Positions 13,586-21,753 are shown, counted from the first letter of the stretch. The stretch: DNA of 32,463 bases from CAYIBD01 sp964361655 (GCA_964361655.1 CAYIBD010000004.1:1-32463); one strand, 5' to 3'. Made by a program: numbers and translations. The notes: generated by a model not told the origin, from the letters alone.

Positions 13586-14526
13586 GCTTCTAGGGCGGCT
13601 CTGGTAGCCGTTATCTCGACCAGTTCCTTGGTGATGGCGGCTTGGCGGGCCTTGTTGAAGGCGATGGTGAGTTCGCCCGAAACCTCCGCGGCGTTATCCG
13701 AGGCGTTCTTCATGGCCACCATGCGGGCCGAGTGTTCCGAAGCGTTGGCTTCCAAGATGAGGTGGTAGATTTGCATGGTGATGAGGTGCGGGATGAGGGA
13801 GGCCAGCACTTCTGCCGGCGATGGTTCGAAGAGATACTCCGTGGTTGCTGGTAGCTGGTCGCTCGCAGCTTGTAGCTGGCTTAGGCCGGCGTAGCGGCCG
13901 CGTTCGGGCCGGAGCTCGCGGACGGTCTCCCGGATCTTCTCAATGTCAGCCGGCAGGATCTGGCGGATGAGAACTTCCTGTTTCAGCGTGGTGCGAAAGT
14001 GCGTCGAGATGGTGAGCACGCGGTCCCAGCGCCCGGCCGCGAAGCCCGAGACAACGAGATCGGCCAGCGGCCGCACCTCCTCAACTTCGGCATAGTCGCC
14101 AAAACCGTGGAATCGCCCCACAACCTCGTAGCCGCGCTTGTCAACATAGGCGGCGGCCTTCTTTCCGACGGTAGCAATGAGGAAGCGATGCCCTTGGCGT
14201 TCGCGATAGGGATCGTCGGCAAGGAGACGTTCGAATAGCCGCAGGACCTGGCTATTGAAGGCGCCGGCCAGCCCGCGATCAGAGGTAACGAGAATCACGA
14301 GGGTTGTTCGGACGGCCCGAGATTTGGTGAGCGGAGTTTCAATCGGGGTGCGGGGCAGGATCTTGCCGAGGAGCGCTAAAGCGGCGATGGCGTAGGGGCG
14401 CGAGGCAAGCGCAATCTCTTGGGCCCGGCGCATTTTCGTGGCCGAGACCACCTCCATGGCCTTGGTGATCTGGCCGATGTTTCGGACGGCGCGAATGCGG
14501 GACTTGATGGCTTGGAGGGTTTCCAT
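13582..14526 (-). CDS. atpG: ATP synthase F1 gamma subunit
   Basis: Gamma is the rotor shaft inside the alpha3beta3 ring. The N-terminal helix METLQAIKSRIRAVRNIGQITKAMEVVSATKMRRAQ and the C-terminal helix with ASEHSARMVAMKNASDNA are the conserved coiled-coil pair. Between them is a Rossmann-like domain (ILVTSDRGLAGAFNSQVLR). From ATG 14526 the protein has 314 aa; a GTG at 14541 would add MARHK ahead of the usual start. The stop overlaps atpD as ATGA. Confidence 0.96.
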   Translation of the reverse strand: METLQAIKSRIRAVRNIGQITKAMEVVSATKMRRAQEIALASRPYAIAALALLGKILPRTPIETPLTKSRAVRTTLVILVTSDRGLAGAFNSQVLRLFERLLADDPYRERQGHRFLIATVGKKAAAYVDKRGYEVVGRFHGFGDYAEVEEVRPLADLVVSGFAAGRWDRVLTISTHFRTTLKQEVLIRQILPADIEKIRETVRELRPERGRYAGLSQLQAASDQLPATTEYLFEPSPAEVLASLIPHLITMQIYHLILEANASEHSARMVAMKNASDNAAEVSGELTIAFNKARQAAITKELVEITATRAALEA

Positions 14527-14553
14527 CTTGTGTCGAGCCACTAGTGGCTAGTG

Positions 14554-16122
14554 CTAATGTATGGCGCCGGTACGTTTGAATGCCTGGATGGCCGCTTTCA
14601 GCTTGCGTTCCACGGCCTCTTCCAGCGTGCCGGTTTTCCGAATCGGCCCCATGATATCTTTTTCGTGCCGCTTCTCGAGGTAATCAATGAGGCCGGCTTC
14701 AAAGCGCTTGACCTCGGCGAGCGGAACATCGTCCATGAAATCGTTTAGCGCCGCAAAGAGCCCTGCGATCTGGCGTTCGAAGGGCATCGGCTCGCCGTCA
14801 ACTTGCTTCAGGACTTCGGTCAGGAGCTCACCCCGCCGGATGCGCTTTTTCGTGGCTTCGTCGAGATCCGAGGCAAACTGCACGAAGGCGGCAAGCTCGC
14901 GGAACTGCGCCAGTTCAAGCCGCAGCCGCCCCGCCACCTGTTTCATGGCCTTGGTTTGGGCCGCGGAGCCAACCCGCGAGACCGAGAGGCCAACATTTAC
15001 CGCTGGCCGGATGCCCTGATAGAAGAGATCGGAAGAAAGGTAGATTTGGCCGTCGGTGATGGAGATAACGTTGGTGGGGATGTAGGAGGCGACGTCGCCG
15101 AGCTTGGTCTCAATGATGGGTATGGCGGTGAGCGAGCCGCCGCCGTTTCCCGTGTTCAACTTTGCGGCCCGTTCCAGGAGCCGCGCGTGGAGGTAGAAGA
15201 TGTCGCCGGGATAGGCCTCGCGGCCGGGCGGACGGCGTAACAGCAGGGCCAGCTCGCGGTAGGCATCGGCGTGCTTGGAGAGGTCGTCGTAGATGACGAG
15301 CGCGTCCCGGCCCTGATCCATGAAGTATTCGCCAATGGCACATCCGGCATAGGGGGCGAGGTACTGGAGGGAGGCCGGGGCCGATGCCGGTGCCGAGACG
15401 ACAATGGTGTAGGCCATGGCACCCCGCTCCGCGAGGAGCTTTACGATTTTTGCAATTTTAGAATTTCTCTGGCCGATGGCAACGTAGATGCAGATGACCC
15501 GCCTTCGCGCCGCACCGTGCGGTGCTTCGGCCGGCCGGGCGGCGTCCTGGTCTTGATTCAAAATTATGTCGAGCGCGAGGGCCGTTTTTCCGGTTTGGCG
15601 GTCACCGATGATGAGCTCGCGCTGCCCACGGCCAATGGGGATCATGCTGTCAATGGCCTTCACGCCGGTGTGGACCGGGGTGTTCACCGATTCTCGGCTA
15701 ACGACCGACGGTGCGACGCGCTCGAGGAAGTAGTCCTTAGCTGCGGCTGGATTTCGGAAGATCACCCCCTTGCCGTCAAGGGGCTCCCCGAGGGGGCTTA
15801 CCACCCGGCCGATCAGCTCCTCCCCTACCCGAATGGAGAGAACGCGGCCGGTTTTTTTCACGCGGTTCCCGGCGGCCACGGCACTGGCATCGCCGAGGAT
15901 GACAGCACCAATGGCGTTCTCCTCAAGATTGAAGGCGAGGGCAGCCACTTCACCCCGATCGGTCTCTACGGCGAGGAGTTCCTGGCTTGCCGCCTCGCGG
16001 AGCCCGGAGATCTTGGCAATGCCGTCGCCGGCCTCGGTGATAATGCCAATCGCGGCCAACGCCGGTTCGTCGCGGAATCCGGCAATTTCTTTTTTCAGTT
16101 TTTCGACGATCTCGTAAGACAT
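14554..16122 (-). CDS. atpA: ATP synthase F1 alpha subunit
   Basis: Alpha forms the non-catalytic nucleotide sites and supplies the arginine finger. From ATG 16122 (MSYEIVEKLKKEIAGF) the protein is 522 aa. It has Walker A GDRQTGKT, VAIGQRNSKIAKIVKLL, the ALVIYDDLSKHA Walker B strand and the arginine finger in VGLSVSRVGSAAQ. An Ala/Arg/Pro-rich insert of about 10 residues lies before RRRVICIYVAIGQR. The further upstream Met at 16173 would add 17 residues unlike the family and touches the palindromic element, so it was rejected. It follows atpH. Confidence 0.97.
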   Translation of the reverse strand: MSYEIVEKLKKEIAGFRDEPALAAIGIITEAGDGIAKISGLREAASQELLAVETDRGEVAALAFNLEENAIGAVILGDASAVAAGNRVKKTGRVLSIRVGEELIGRVVSPLGEPLDGKGVIFRNPAAAKDYFLERVAPSVVSRESVNTPVHTGVKAIDSMIPIGRGQRELIIGDRQTGKTALALDIILNQDQDAARPAEAPHGAARRRVICIYVAIGQRNSKIAKIVKLLAERGAMAYTIVVSAPASAPASLQYLAPYAGCAIGEYFMDQGRDALVIYDDLSKHADAYRELALLLRRPPGREAYPGDIFYLHARLLERAAKLNTGNGGGSLTAIPIIETKLGDVASYIPTNVISITDGQIYLSSDLFYQGIRPAVNVGLSVSRVGSAAQTKAMKQVAGRLRLELAQFRELAAFVQFASDLDEATKKRIRRGELLTEVLKQVDGEPMPFERQIAGLFAALNDFMDDVPLAEVKRFEAGLIDYLEKRHEKDIMGPIRKTGTLEEAVERKLKAAIQAFKRTGAIH

Positions 16123-16153
16123 CGTAAGAGACGAGGGACTGGCCACTCGCCAG

Positions 16154-16684
16154 TTAGTGGCTGGCGGAGGCAAACCCCGTTAGATCCTCGCCCTGAAGGG
16201 CGAGGCCTTTGTTTTGATTTGAAGATTCACCCTTTTTATCTCCGGCTGGCCCTGTTAGAAACTCTGTTTCTGACGGGGCTTGAAAGCCGTAGCGTCCAGG
16301 ATCTAACGGGGTAAACATTCTTGCCAGTTTCCGTTGGAGCGAATAATCGAGCTCGCGCTCGCCGTCAATGGTGATTCTGACGCCGGCGATGAGCGCTTGA
16401 CGCTCGGCGCTATCGATGTGATCGCGGCGCCCGAACCGGCGGGTCAGTGTTCCGAGGAGTGGGCGGGGCAGGGGACGCGCGACTTCGATCTCGACCCATC
16501 GGCCGCCGGCCTCTCGGACCAGGAGGCGCTCCACGGCGGCGATTATTTTTTCGGCCTCCTCGAGATCGCCGTTCTTTCGGATAACGGCCCAAAAGCGCTT
16601 CACGAGTAAGCCCTGCCTCTGCCGCGGGGTCTTGGCCAGTGCCTTAAGGAATGCCCGGCTATAATCGTCTGGAGCGTACTTCAT
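16154..16684 (-). CDS. atpH: ATP synthase delta subunit with an element-derived C-terminal tail
   Basis: Delta joins the top of F1 to the peripheral stalk. Residues 1 to about 124 match the family: DDYSRAFLKAL at the N-terminus, a helical domain, then the strand pair ending GVRITIDGERELDYSLQRKLARMF. The remaining roughly 52 residues, from TPLDPGRYGF to GEDLTGFASASH, are polar and Gly-rich. They are encoded almost entirely by the palindromic element at 16174-16312. The native end was probably just after ARMF. Its ATG overlaps the atpF stop as ATGA. Confidence 0.88.
   Translation of the reverse strand: MKYAPDDYSRAFLKALAKTPRQRQGLLVKRFWAVIRKNGDLEEAEKIIAAVERLLVREAGGRWVEIEVARPLPRPLLGTLTRRFGRRDHIDSAERQALIAGVRITIDGERELDYSLQRKLARMFTPLDPGRYGFQAPSETEFLTGPAGDKKGESSNQNKGLALQGEDLTGFASASH
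16174..16312. mobile_element. Palindromic element with 15-bp inverted ends inside the 3' end of atpH
   Basis: ACCCCGTTAGATCCT (16174-16188) and AGGATCTAACGGGGT (16298-16312) are exact inverted repeats bounding 139 nt. Inside the left end is a 9-bp hairpin, CCTCGCCCT-2nt-AGGGCGAGG (16186-16205). In the middle is a 14-bp stem with two G-T wobbles (16249-16262/16266-16279). No transposase is encoded. The layout suits a non-autonomous palindromic element, such as an IS200/IS605-derived type or a Rickettsia-like in-gene palindromic element. Neither can be proven from one copy. Confidence 0.6.
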
Positions 16685-17187
16685 AGGGCCCGCTCGCGGA
16701 GTAGCCGCTCCGCCCCCTGGACCAACTTTGCATCTACGTCCTTGGGGTCGGCCGCGACCGCCCGCGAAATGGCGTCCCGGAGGAGAGCTCCGGCGTGGCT
16801 CGAAAGGCGCTCGAGCTCCTCTATTCTTCTTCTCTCGGCCACGGCCGCGGCATCAGCCAGGACCTCCTCCCGCTTCTTTTGCGCCTCGGCCATCATCGCC
16901 TGCGCCCGCACTTTGGCGTCTTTCTCGGCCTCACTGACAATGGCCAGGGCCTCGCGGTCGGCCGCGGCCAGGCGTTCGGATTTCAGGGTCTCTATCTCGC
17001 CGAGCCGCCGTTCGGCCTCTATCGCCCCTTTGAGCCCGAGCTCAATTTTGCGCCGCCGCTCGTCTAAGAGCTTAAGCAGCGGCCGGTAGAGGAAGAGCGT
17101 TAAGAGAATGAGGAGGACAAAAAAATTGACCCCTTGGGTGAGAAGGAGCCGCCAGTCAATGCCCAGTTGCCGGAAGAGATCCTGCAT
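16681..17187 (-). CDS. atpF: ATP synthase F0 b subunit
   Basis: Subunit b is the peripheral stalk that holds F1 still. From ATG 17187 (MQDLFRQLGIDWRLLLTQGVNF) the protein has one membrane helix (FFVLLILLTLFLY) and a long charged helix rich in Ala, Glu, Lys and Arg that forms the dimeric coiled coil. The upstream Met at 17211 would add MRHSRIRV and falls in a CGAATTCGCGAAT spacer, so I prefer 17187. There is no Shine-Dalgarno sequence. The stop overlaps atpH. Confidence 0.93.
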   Translation of the reverse strand: MQDLFRQLGIDWRLLLTQGVNFFVLLILLTLFLYRPLLKLLDERRRKIELGLKGAIEAERRLGEIETLKSERLAAADREALAIVSEAEKDAKVRAQAMMAEAQKKREEVLADAAAVAERRRIEELERLSSHAGALLRDAISRAVAADPKDVDAKLVQGAERLLRERAL

Positions 17188-17279
17188 GACACGAATTCGC
17201 GAATGGCGCATCCATCACACCAATCCACGGATCACGAAGGTACGGCGTTTAGCGCTCGTGTGGATTCGTGGCGCGGCGG

Positions 17280-17510
17280 TCATTCCACAAATTTCAGGAT
17301 GAGCGCAATGACGAGCGCGTAAATCGCGATCGCCTCGGCAAAGGCAATGGCGAGGATCATCGCGGTCTGGACCTTGGGTGCGGCCTCCGGATTGCGGCCA
17401 ATGGCATCTGCCCCCCGCGAGCCGATGAGGCCGATGGCAATGGCCGGCCCGATTGCGCCCACACCCATGACAATGGCGATGGCAAGCGATTTGGCTGCTT
17501 CGATGTCCAT
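17280..17510 (-). CDS. atpE: ATP synthase F0 c subunit
   Basis: The c-ring carries ions through the membrane. The 76-aa protein has two hydrophobic helices joined by the polar loop GADAIGRNPEAAPK. The essential carboxylate is Glu in AFAEAIAIYAL. The Gln and Ser/Thr ligands that mark Na+-binding rings are not present (GPAIAIG in helix 1, Ala after the Glu), so proton coupling is more likely. It lies between atpB and atpF. Confidence 0.96.
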   Translation of the reverse strand: MDIEAAKSLAIAIVMGVGAIGPAIAIGLIGSRGADAIGRNPEAAPKVQTAMILAIAFAEAIAIYALVIALILKFVE

Positions 17511-17519
17511 ATCAAGCGC

Positions 17520-18302
17520 TTAGGCCTTTTGGTGTTCGACCGATGGCTCGCGGTCATGGCCGAGGACGGCCATAGCCGTGAAGACGAGCGTCAACATGGC
17601 GAAGATTAATGCCTGGATGAAGCCGACGAAAATCTCCAAAAAAAGAAACGGGAGGGGTATGAGGTATGGGACGAGGAAAGTGACGACAACCAAGAGCACC
17701 TCTCCCGCAAACACGTTCCCGAAGAGCCGGAACGAGAACGACACTATCTTAACAAGTTCGGAGATGAATTCAAGGCAGCCGGTGAATAACTCCAGCGGAC
17801 TCCGGACGTTGAAGAATTTCCCGAAGTGCTTGCCCGCACCGATGGCAACGACGCCGAGGAGATTGACGGCCAAGACCGAGATTACGGCAAGAGCGATCGT
17901 GAAGTTGAGATCGGAGGCCGGAGCCCGGAAGAGCGGGATCAGCTGGATTGAACCGTGGCCGATCTCGGGAGCCGGAGGCACGATACCAATGGGGCCGACG
18001 CCGGGAAAGAGGCCGAGCCAGTTCGATGTCAGGACGAAGAGGAATATGGTGGCCACGAGCGGCAGGTATTTCTCGGAGAGCGCACGGCTGCCGAGGACCG
18101 CATCCATAATGCCGAGGGTTCCATCGAGAAACAGTTCCGCCACTGCCTGCAACCGCGCCGGGAGAAGGGCCAACCGCAACCGCAGCAGGAGCGCGCCTGC
18201 GGCCAGCAGCAAAACCGCAACGGTTGATAGCAAAACGGCGTTGGTCACCGGCCAGCCCCCAATGCGGAAGATTTCTTCAGCGCGGATGGAAATTTCGGTC
18301 AT
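17520..18302 (-). CDS. atpB: ATP synthase F0 a subunit
   Basis: Subunit a forms the ion half-channels next to the c-ring. From ATG 18302 (MTEISIRAEE) it has 260 aa with several membrane helices and the conserved Arg in SFRLFGNVFAGE. The fourth-helix block YLPLVATIFLFVLTSNWLGLFPG is also present. GGAGG lies 3 nt before this ATG; the Met six codons upstream (18320) is less likely. It is the first gene of atpBEFHAGDC. No atpI gene is seen. Confidence 0.95.
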   Translation of the reverse strand: MTEISIRAEEIFRIGGWPVTNAVLLSTVAVLLLAAGALLLRLRLALLPARLQAVAELFLDGTLGIMDAVLGSRALSEKYLPLVATIFLFVLTSNWLGLFPGVGPIGIVPPAPEIGHGSIQLIPLFRAPASDLNFTIALAVISVLAVNLLGVVAIGAGKHFGKFFNVRSPLELFTGCLEFISELVKIVSFSFRLFGNVFAGEVLLVVVTFLVPYLIPLPFLFLEIFVGFIQALIFAMLTLVFTAMAVLGHDREPSVEHQKA

Positions 18303-18428
18303 CGGCCTCCACGCTACCACGTGAGCCCCTGAAATTCAATCCGCCCGCATGCACGGCGACTACACCTATTCTCATATTCTCAAGAATAGTGGGATGGCAA
18401 CGGCTTCGCGGTGGCGAGTGCTGTGGCA
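18303..18428 (-). promoter_or_regulatory. Leader region of the ATP synthase operon
   Basis: This spacer must hold the atp operon promoter if the operon is not read through from upstream. CTATTCT (18366-18372) and AGAATAG (18383-18389) form an inverted repeat, and TATTCTCA is repeated twice in tandem at 18368-18383. On the minus strand a weak TTGCCA and TATGAG pair (18-nt spacing) overlaps it. No terminator-like T-run is visible. Confidence 0.35.
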
Positions 18429-19394
18429 CTACGGCTGCAGGATGTCCTCGGTGCGGCCGTCTATGGAGATTACGACATCGCGGATACTCGGAAACTGCCT
18501 TAACGTTTCGATGATTTGGGCGCGGATTGCAGCCACGCGGCAGGAGCCGCCAACGTCACGATCAAGCGCCGCAGTGAAATCAACGCGCGCAATGCCCCGC
18601 TCGATCGCCAGGTGCTGTAGCGCAACACCGGCGTTCAACGTCGTGAAGTAGCCGGCCTTGATCTCGGAACCGGTTGGACCGATCAGGAGTTCTTGGAGTG
18701 CCGTGCGGGCCACGGCTTGCGACTTCGGCACCTCGCGATTCACGGGGAAGACCGTGGCGCAATCGGCTGCGCCGGAGCTTAGCCGTTGGTTCCCGAAAAA
18801 GATTCTGATGGTTATGGTTTCGCCGGCAGCCGGAGGGAGGCGGAGGGAGACCGGAAACGTCATCTCATCCTCATGCTCGGCCAGACCGGATGGATTTGAT
18901 TTCTTGAGGATGAGCATTCCCCTATCCGTGGTTGGCGGGTCGGCGTAAAGAGTGGCCCGGAACGGCACGAAATCCGGGGTCATCCACTCTCCCTCGGCAA
19001 AGGCGCTCGCCCACCCGAGCCCGTTGCCAAAGGCATCCACCAGCCGGATGGGAAATTCGGCTTCAAAATACCATGTTCCCCGCGCCTCACCCTCAATGAC
19101 GACCGGACTTTCGACCGTCTGATAGGGCTGAAGGTTTTTGATTCGAACCAGATCGCTCTTCTCGCGGAAGGTGCCGATCTCTTCCCGGAAGACCCGGCGG
19201 CCGGCCCAGCACTGCCGGGGGTAGGACTCTCCGACCGGAAACCCCAGCCGGATACAATCAGCAAAGCTCTCCACCCGCCGCGCCTTTTGCCAGTCGAAGT
19301 TGAGGCACCAGCTGGCATTGCAACCCAAGAGCAGCCAGCCAGCGCTAGCGATGCCGATCACGGCCAGGCCAAGAGCGATCGAACGGCGAGACAT
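18429..19394 (-). CDS. Gmad2-GerMN domain lipoprotein
   Basis: The 321-aa protein has a basic N-terminus, a hydrophobic stretch and a lipobox-like LLGC (Cys25), so a lipid-anchored exported protein is likely. A Cys-containing segment follows, ending RQCWAGRRVF. Then comes an Ig-like Gmad2 domain (about 80-195) with IKNLQPYQTVESPVVIEGEA and GWASAFAEGEWM, and a GerMN domain (about 197-318) with ALQELLIGPT, GVALQHLAIERGIARVDF and RAQIIETLRQFPSIRDVVI. GerMN occurs in spore germination proteins but also in many non-sporulating bacteria. Nothing else here suggests sporulation, so an envelope role is more likely. Confidence 0.8.
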   Translation of the reverse strand: MSRRSIALGLAVIGIASAGWLLLGCNASWCLNFDWQKARRVESFADCIRLGFPVGESYPRQCWAGRRVFREEIGTFREKSDLVRIKNLQPYQTVESPVVIEGEARGTWYFEAEFPIRLVDAFGNGLGWASAFAEGEWMTPDFVPFRATLYADPPTTDRGMLILKKSNPSGLAEHEDEMTFPVSLRLPPAAGETITIRIFFGNQRLSSGAADCATVFPVNREVPKSQAVARTALQELLIGPTGSEIKAGYFTTLNAGVALQHLAIERGIARVDFTAALDRDVGGSCRVAAIRAQIIETLRQFPSIRDVVISIDGRTEDILQP

Positions 19395-19417
19395 GGATCC
19401 TGTTAGATTTGGCAGCG

Positions 19418-19593
19418 TTGTTTACAAGGTGATGGATAAGGGGTATCGCACCGGGCACACGGGCTCTCGCTACGCGAAAATCCCCAGCGAGGATTTTCGC
19501 TGCACTTCGGCCTCGCTCGCCTCGGTTGCGCCTCGGCACCATGCCCGCTCGGCCTCAGATGCCGCTCGCAGCCCGTGTGCCCGGTGTAAACAA
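19418..19593. repeat. Nested palindromic element between genes
   Basis: TTGTTTAC (19418-19425) pairs with GTAAACAA (19586-19593). Inside it, CACCGGGCACACGGGCT (19449-19465) is the exact inverse complement of 19570-19586. Further in, GCGAAAATCC (19474-19483) pairs with GGATTTTCGC (19491-19500). No ORF of note lies in it, and no transposase is nearby. It fills most of the 225-nt spacer before the GerMN gene. Confidence 0.65.
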
Positions 19594-19619
19594 TGCTCGT
19601 ATTTCTTACAGATTACGAT

Positions 19620-20159
19620 TTACAATGCGTCGAGCCACCAGAAGAGGTGGCGCTTCAGGAAGATCCAGGTGGGGAATTCGGTGAAGTGCATGATGTATTC
19701 TTGGGCGATCTTCGGGATGGCGGCGACAGCGAGGAGGATGGTAATCCCCTTCCAACTGTCTAGCCGGAGCCGCGGGGCTACGGTTTTGGCTCCGGCGACG
19801 AGGAGGTAGAAGTTCTCAAACACGTTAGGGGCAAAGAAGATCATCTGGCGGCTTCCGGTGAGCTCGAAGGTGAGAACCCCGAGGAGCCGCCAGAAAAAGA
19901 GGATGCCCGCGACTCGTCGGAGGGATTTCTCTTGCCAGAGGTCTTGGGCCACGATGAGTGCGATCGCCAGGTAGTAAAGATCGAAGATTTTGTCAAAGGC
20001 GTGGTACCGCGCCGCGGTTCCGAATCCCCACCCGAGGGCATCCATGATCGGTACGTCGGCGGCGTCAGCGGCAATCGCAAGCAGCATCCCCCCGAACGGC
20101 CACCGGAGGATGGCAAGCGGTACTACCAGCCGAATCGCGAAAATCAGTGCGGGAGCCAT
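19620..20159 (-). CDS. Polytopic membrane protein of unknown function
   Basis: From ATG 20159 the protein has 179 aa; GTG 20165 would add two residues. Hydrophobic segments at about 4-32, 59-77, 87-102, 111-126 and 140-158 suggest four to five membrane helices. Conserved-looking aromatic and charged residues lie in DKIFDLYYLAIALIVAQDLW and in the tail MHFTEFPTWIFLKRHLFWW. I recognise no family with confidence. It starts a few bases after the stop of the small membrane gene upstream, so the two are probably one operon. Confidence 0.65.
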   Translation of the reverse strand: MAPALIFAIRLVVPLAILRWPFGGMLLAIAADAADVPIMDALGWGFGTAARYHAFDKIFDLYYLAIALIVAQDLWQEKSLRRVAGILFFWRLLGVLTFELTGSRQMIFFAPNVFENFYLLVAGAKTVAPRLRLDSWKGITILLAVAAIPKIAQEYIMHFTEFPTWIFLKRHLFWWLDAL

Positions 20160-20165
20160 TCGCAC

Positions 20166-20354
20166 CTAGCGCCGCAGCTGCCAGGCGGCGTAGGCGAGGT
20201 AGCCGGCGATGATGAGGCCCGCCCAGGAAAACCACATCGGCACAATGCGGCCCGCGATCGTCACCTCCCAGCCGTAGAGAATGCGGACGAGGTGGAGGAG
20301 TGCGATGAGGCCGAAGAGCACTCCCGCGATGCTCTGAAATGCTGGCTGTTGCAT
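20166..20354 (-). CDS. Small two-helix membrane protein
   Basis: This 62-aa protein has two hydrophobic segments (about 9-27 and 41-58) around a short outer loop, WEVTIAGRIVPMWFSW. Its pattern HLVRILYGWEV...VPMWFSWAG is like small conserved membrane proteins found in many bacteria, with no known function. It is immediately upstream of the polytopic membrane gene, and the two frames nearly touch (20166/20165). Confidence 0.7.
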   Translation of the reverse strand: MQQPAFQSIAGVLFGLIALLHLVRILYGWEVTIAGRIVPMWFSWAGLIIAGYLAYAAWQLRR

Positions 20355-20361
20355 ATGCCTA

Positions 20362-21261
20362 TCATACTACGGCCTCGGGAGTCCTGGAATCACTGCCGAC
20401 TCCACCGAGGGCGCAGGCGTTATATTGTCCGACGGCGTCGTTGTAGCGTTCGACCAGGCGCCTCGTTTCATCAACCAGGGCGTTATACTGGACTAGAAGC
20501 GCGTTATAGGCCTCTACGTTCTTGCGGTAGGCCGGACCTCGCTTCGGCCGGCTCGCCTCGATGTCCCGGCGCCGCCTGTCCAGTTCCTCTATAAGGCCAT
20601 TCAATCGCGCCTGATTGGCTTCGATCGCGAGGTGCAGGTTTGCGTCCGGCTCGGGGCAGGCCGAGCGCGGCAGGCCAAAGATTTGTACGGCAAGCCACGT
20701 CGGCTTGCCCTCGAAAACCCCCTGCCCCACGGCGATGCCAATTTCCTGATAGCGGACGTCGAGGATGTTCGCACGGTGGCCCGGGCTCTCCATCCAGGCG
20801 CGGACGAGTGCTTGGCTGTTTTCGAAGTTCCCGAGCGCAAGGTTTTCGCCGATCATGATGAAGGCATAGCCGGCCTCGGCCGCGAGGTCGGCCGCATCTT
20901 CACCGCTGGGAGAAACATGGGCGAAGTACTGGCGATCGAACATATCCCTCACTTTTGCTGCGGCAGCCGCGTTGAGTTCGTTACTCTCCGCGAGCGGCGG
21001 AAGCCCGAGTTCGATGCGTTCGGCATTGGCGGCCGCCATGACACCCGACCGCGTGAGGAAAGAATGCGCGGCATCCGTTCTCGCACGGATCGGTTCCGGA
21101 GCGACGACCGCTCGTGCGATTTCTTCAAAAAGCGATTCGCCCGTTCGCGCCGGAATTTCGGCAAGCCCCCTTTGGAGGAGCGGGATTTCGTTGCGGAAGT
21201 AGAAAACGACCGCGGCGGCGATGCCGATGGCGAGAACGAGGAGCTTCAGGGGTTTCCCCAT
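20362..21261 (-). CDS. CAP-domain (SCP/PR1-like) exported protein
   Basis: The 299-aa protein has an N-terminal membrane helix (about 8-22). A CAP domain at about 65-200 follows, with the family signatures FAHVSPSG (His115), GENLA (Glu139) and SPGHRANIL (His162). Those are the usual His/Glu/His cleft residues. The region after about 205 is a long helical, Asn/Arg/Glu-rich segment (QARLNGLIEELDRRRRDIE, then YNALLVQYNALVDETRRLVERYN) likely to be coiled coil. CAP proteins of bacteria are exported and of diverse or unknown activity. It probably sits outside the membrane with its coiled coil distal. Confidence 0.85.
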   Translation of the reverse strand: MGKPLKLLVLAIGIAAAVVFYFRNEIPLLQRGLAEIPARTGESLFEEIARAVVAPEPIRARTDAAHSFLTRSGVMAAANAERIELGLPPLAESNELNAAAAAKVRDMFDRQYFAHVSPSGEDAADLAAEAGYAFIMIGENLALGNFENSQALVRAWMESPGHRANILDVRYQEIGIAVGQGVFEGKPTWLAVQIFGLPRSACPEPDANLHLAIEANQARLNGLIEELDRRRRDIEASRPKRGPAYRKNVEAYNALLVQYNALVDETRRLVERYNDAVGQYNACALGGVGSDSRTPEAVV

Positions 21262-21302
21262 GGCGGCGTCGGGGGGCTGGCGGGCGAGCTACCCCGCGAA
21301 AG

Positions 21303-21731
21303 CTACGTCCAGGAAGCAAGGATCACGCCCATCGCAAGGAGGGAGAAGAGCTGGTAGCCGTTATTGAGGACCCAGAGCTTCCAGGACTTGCCTTCCCAGA
21401 GGACGATGCTGAGCGAGACCGGGGCGATGAAGCCGAGCCAGTTCCAGAAGCCGGCGGTGAGCCCGGCCTGGGCTCCTTCTACGTTGAGGTAGGCGCTGGC
21501 GAAGATGAGTGAGTGCGCCAGGACATAGGCCATGACGAGCGAGCCCAAGAAGGCGAAGAAGTAGGGCTTCTTTCCCTGTTGCTTCATGGCCTCGATCTTC
21601 TCGGGCGCCCACCCCATGAGAGCCGCCCACTGCTTCCCGAAGAGCGAGCCATACCACAGAGACCCGATGACCATGCTCGCCGCCGCTGCCGCAATCACCG
21701 CAAGGTAGTTGATGGGTACAGGTACTGACAT
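21303..21731 (-). CDS. DUF1761 membrane protein
   Basis: The 142-aa protein has four hydrophobic segments and the DUF1761 pattern: an N-terminal INYLAVIAAAAASMVIGSLWYG block, GKQWAALMG, and a central helix with AYVLAHSLI. It ends in a helix pair with NNGYQLFSLLAMG. The function of the family is unknown. A TATAAA box lies 7 nt before the ATG. Confidence 0.85.
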   Translation of the reverse strand: MSVPVPINYLAVIAAAAASMVIGSLWYGSLFGKQWAALMGWAPEKIEAMKQQGKKPYFFAFLGSLVMAYVLAHSLIFASAYLNVEGAQAGLTAGFWNWLGFIAPVSLSIVLWEGKSWKLWVLNNGYQLFSLLAMGVILASWT

Positions 21732-21738
21732 ACGTTTG

Positions 21739-21744
21739 TTTATA
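21739..21744 (-). promoter_or_regulatory. Leaderless-type -10 box of the DUF1761 gene
   Basis: On the minus strand TATAAA ends 7 nt before ATG 21731, so transcription would start within a base or two of the start codon. No good -35 was found. No Shine-Dalgarno sequence could fit. Confidence 0.45.
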
Positions 21745-21753
21745 CTCGGAAAT

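Noticed and set aside
15271..16314. 347-codon plus-strand ORF opposite atpA
   Set aside because: It is the mirror of a highly conserved gene. GC-rich codon bias opens the antisense frame, and its product has no recognisable domain.
17280..17510. Sodium-driven ATP synthase
   Set aside because: The c subunit lacks the Gln and Ser/Thr ligands that go with the Glu in Na+-binding rings.
18429..19394. Evidence for sporulation from the GerMN domain
   Set aside because: GerMN/Gmad2 proteins are common in non-sporulating bacteria, and no other spore gene is present.
19395..19417. GATCCTGTTAGAT before the GerMN gene as a trace of the atpH element
   Set aside because: It shares only a short GTTAGAT/GATCCT similarity, with no inverted partner or hairpins, and could be chance.
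20632..21357. 241-codon plus-strand ORF opposite the CAP-domain gene
   Set aside because: The minus frame has CAP signatures and a signal anchor; the plus frame is a shadow.
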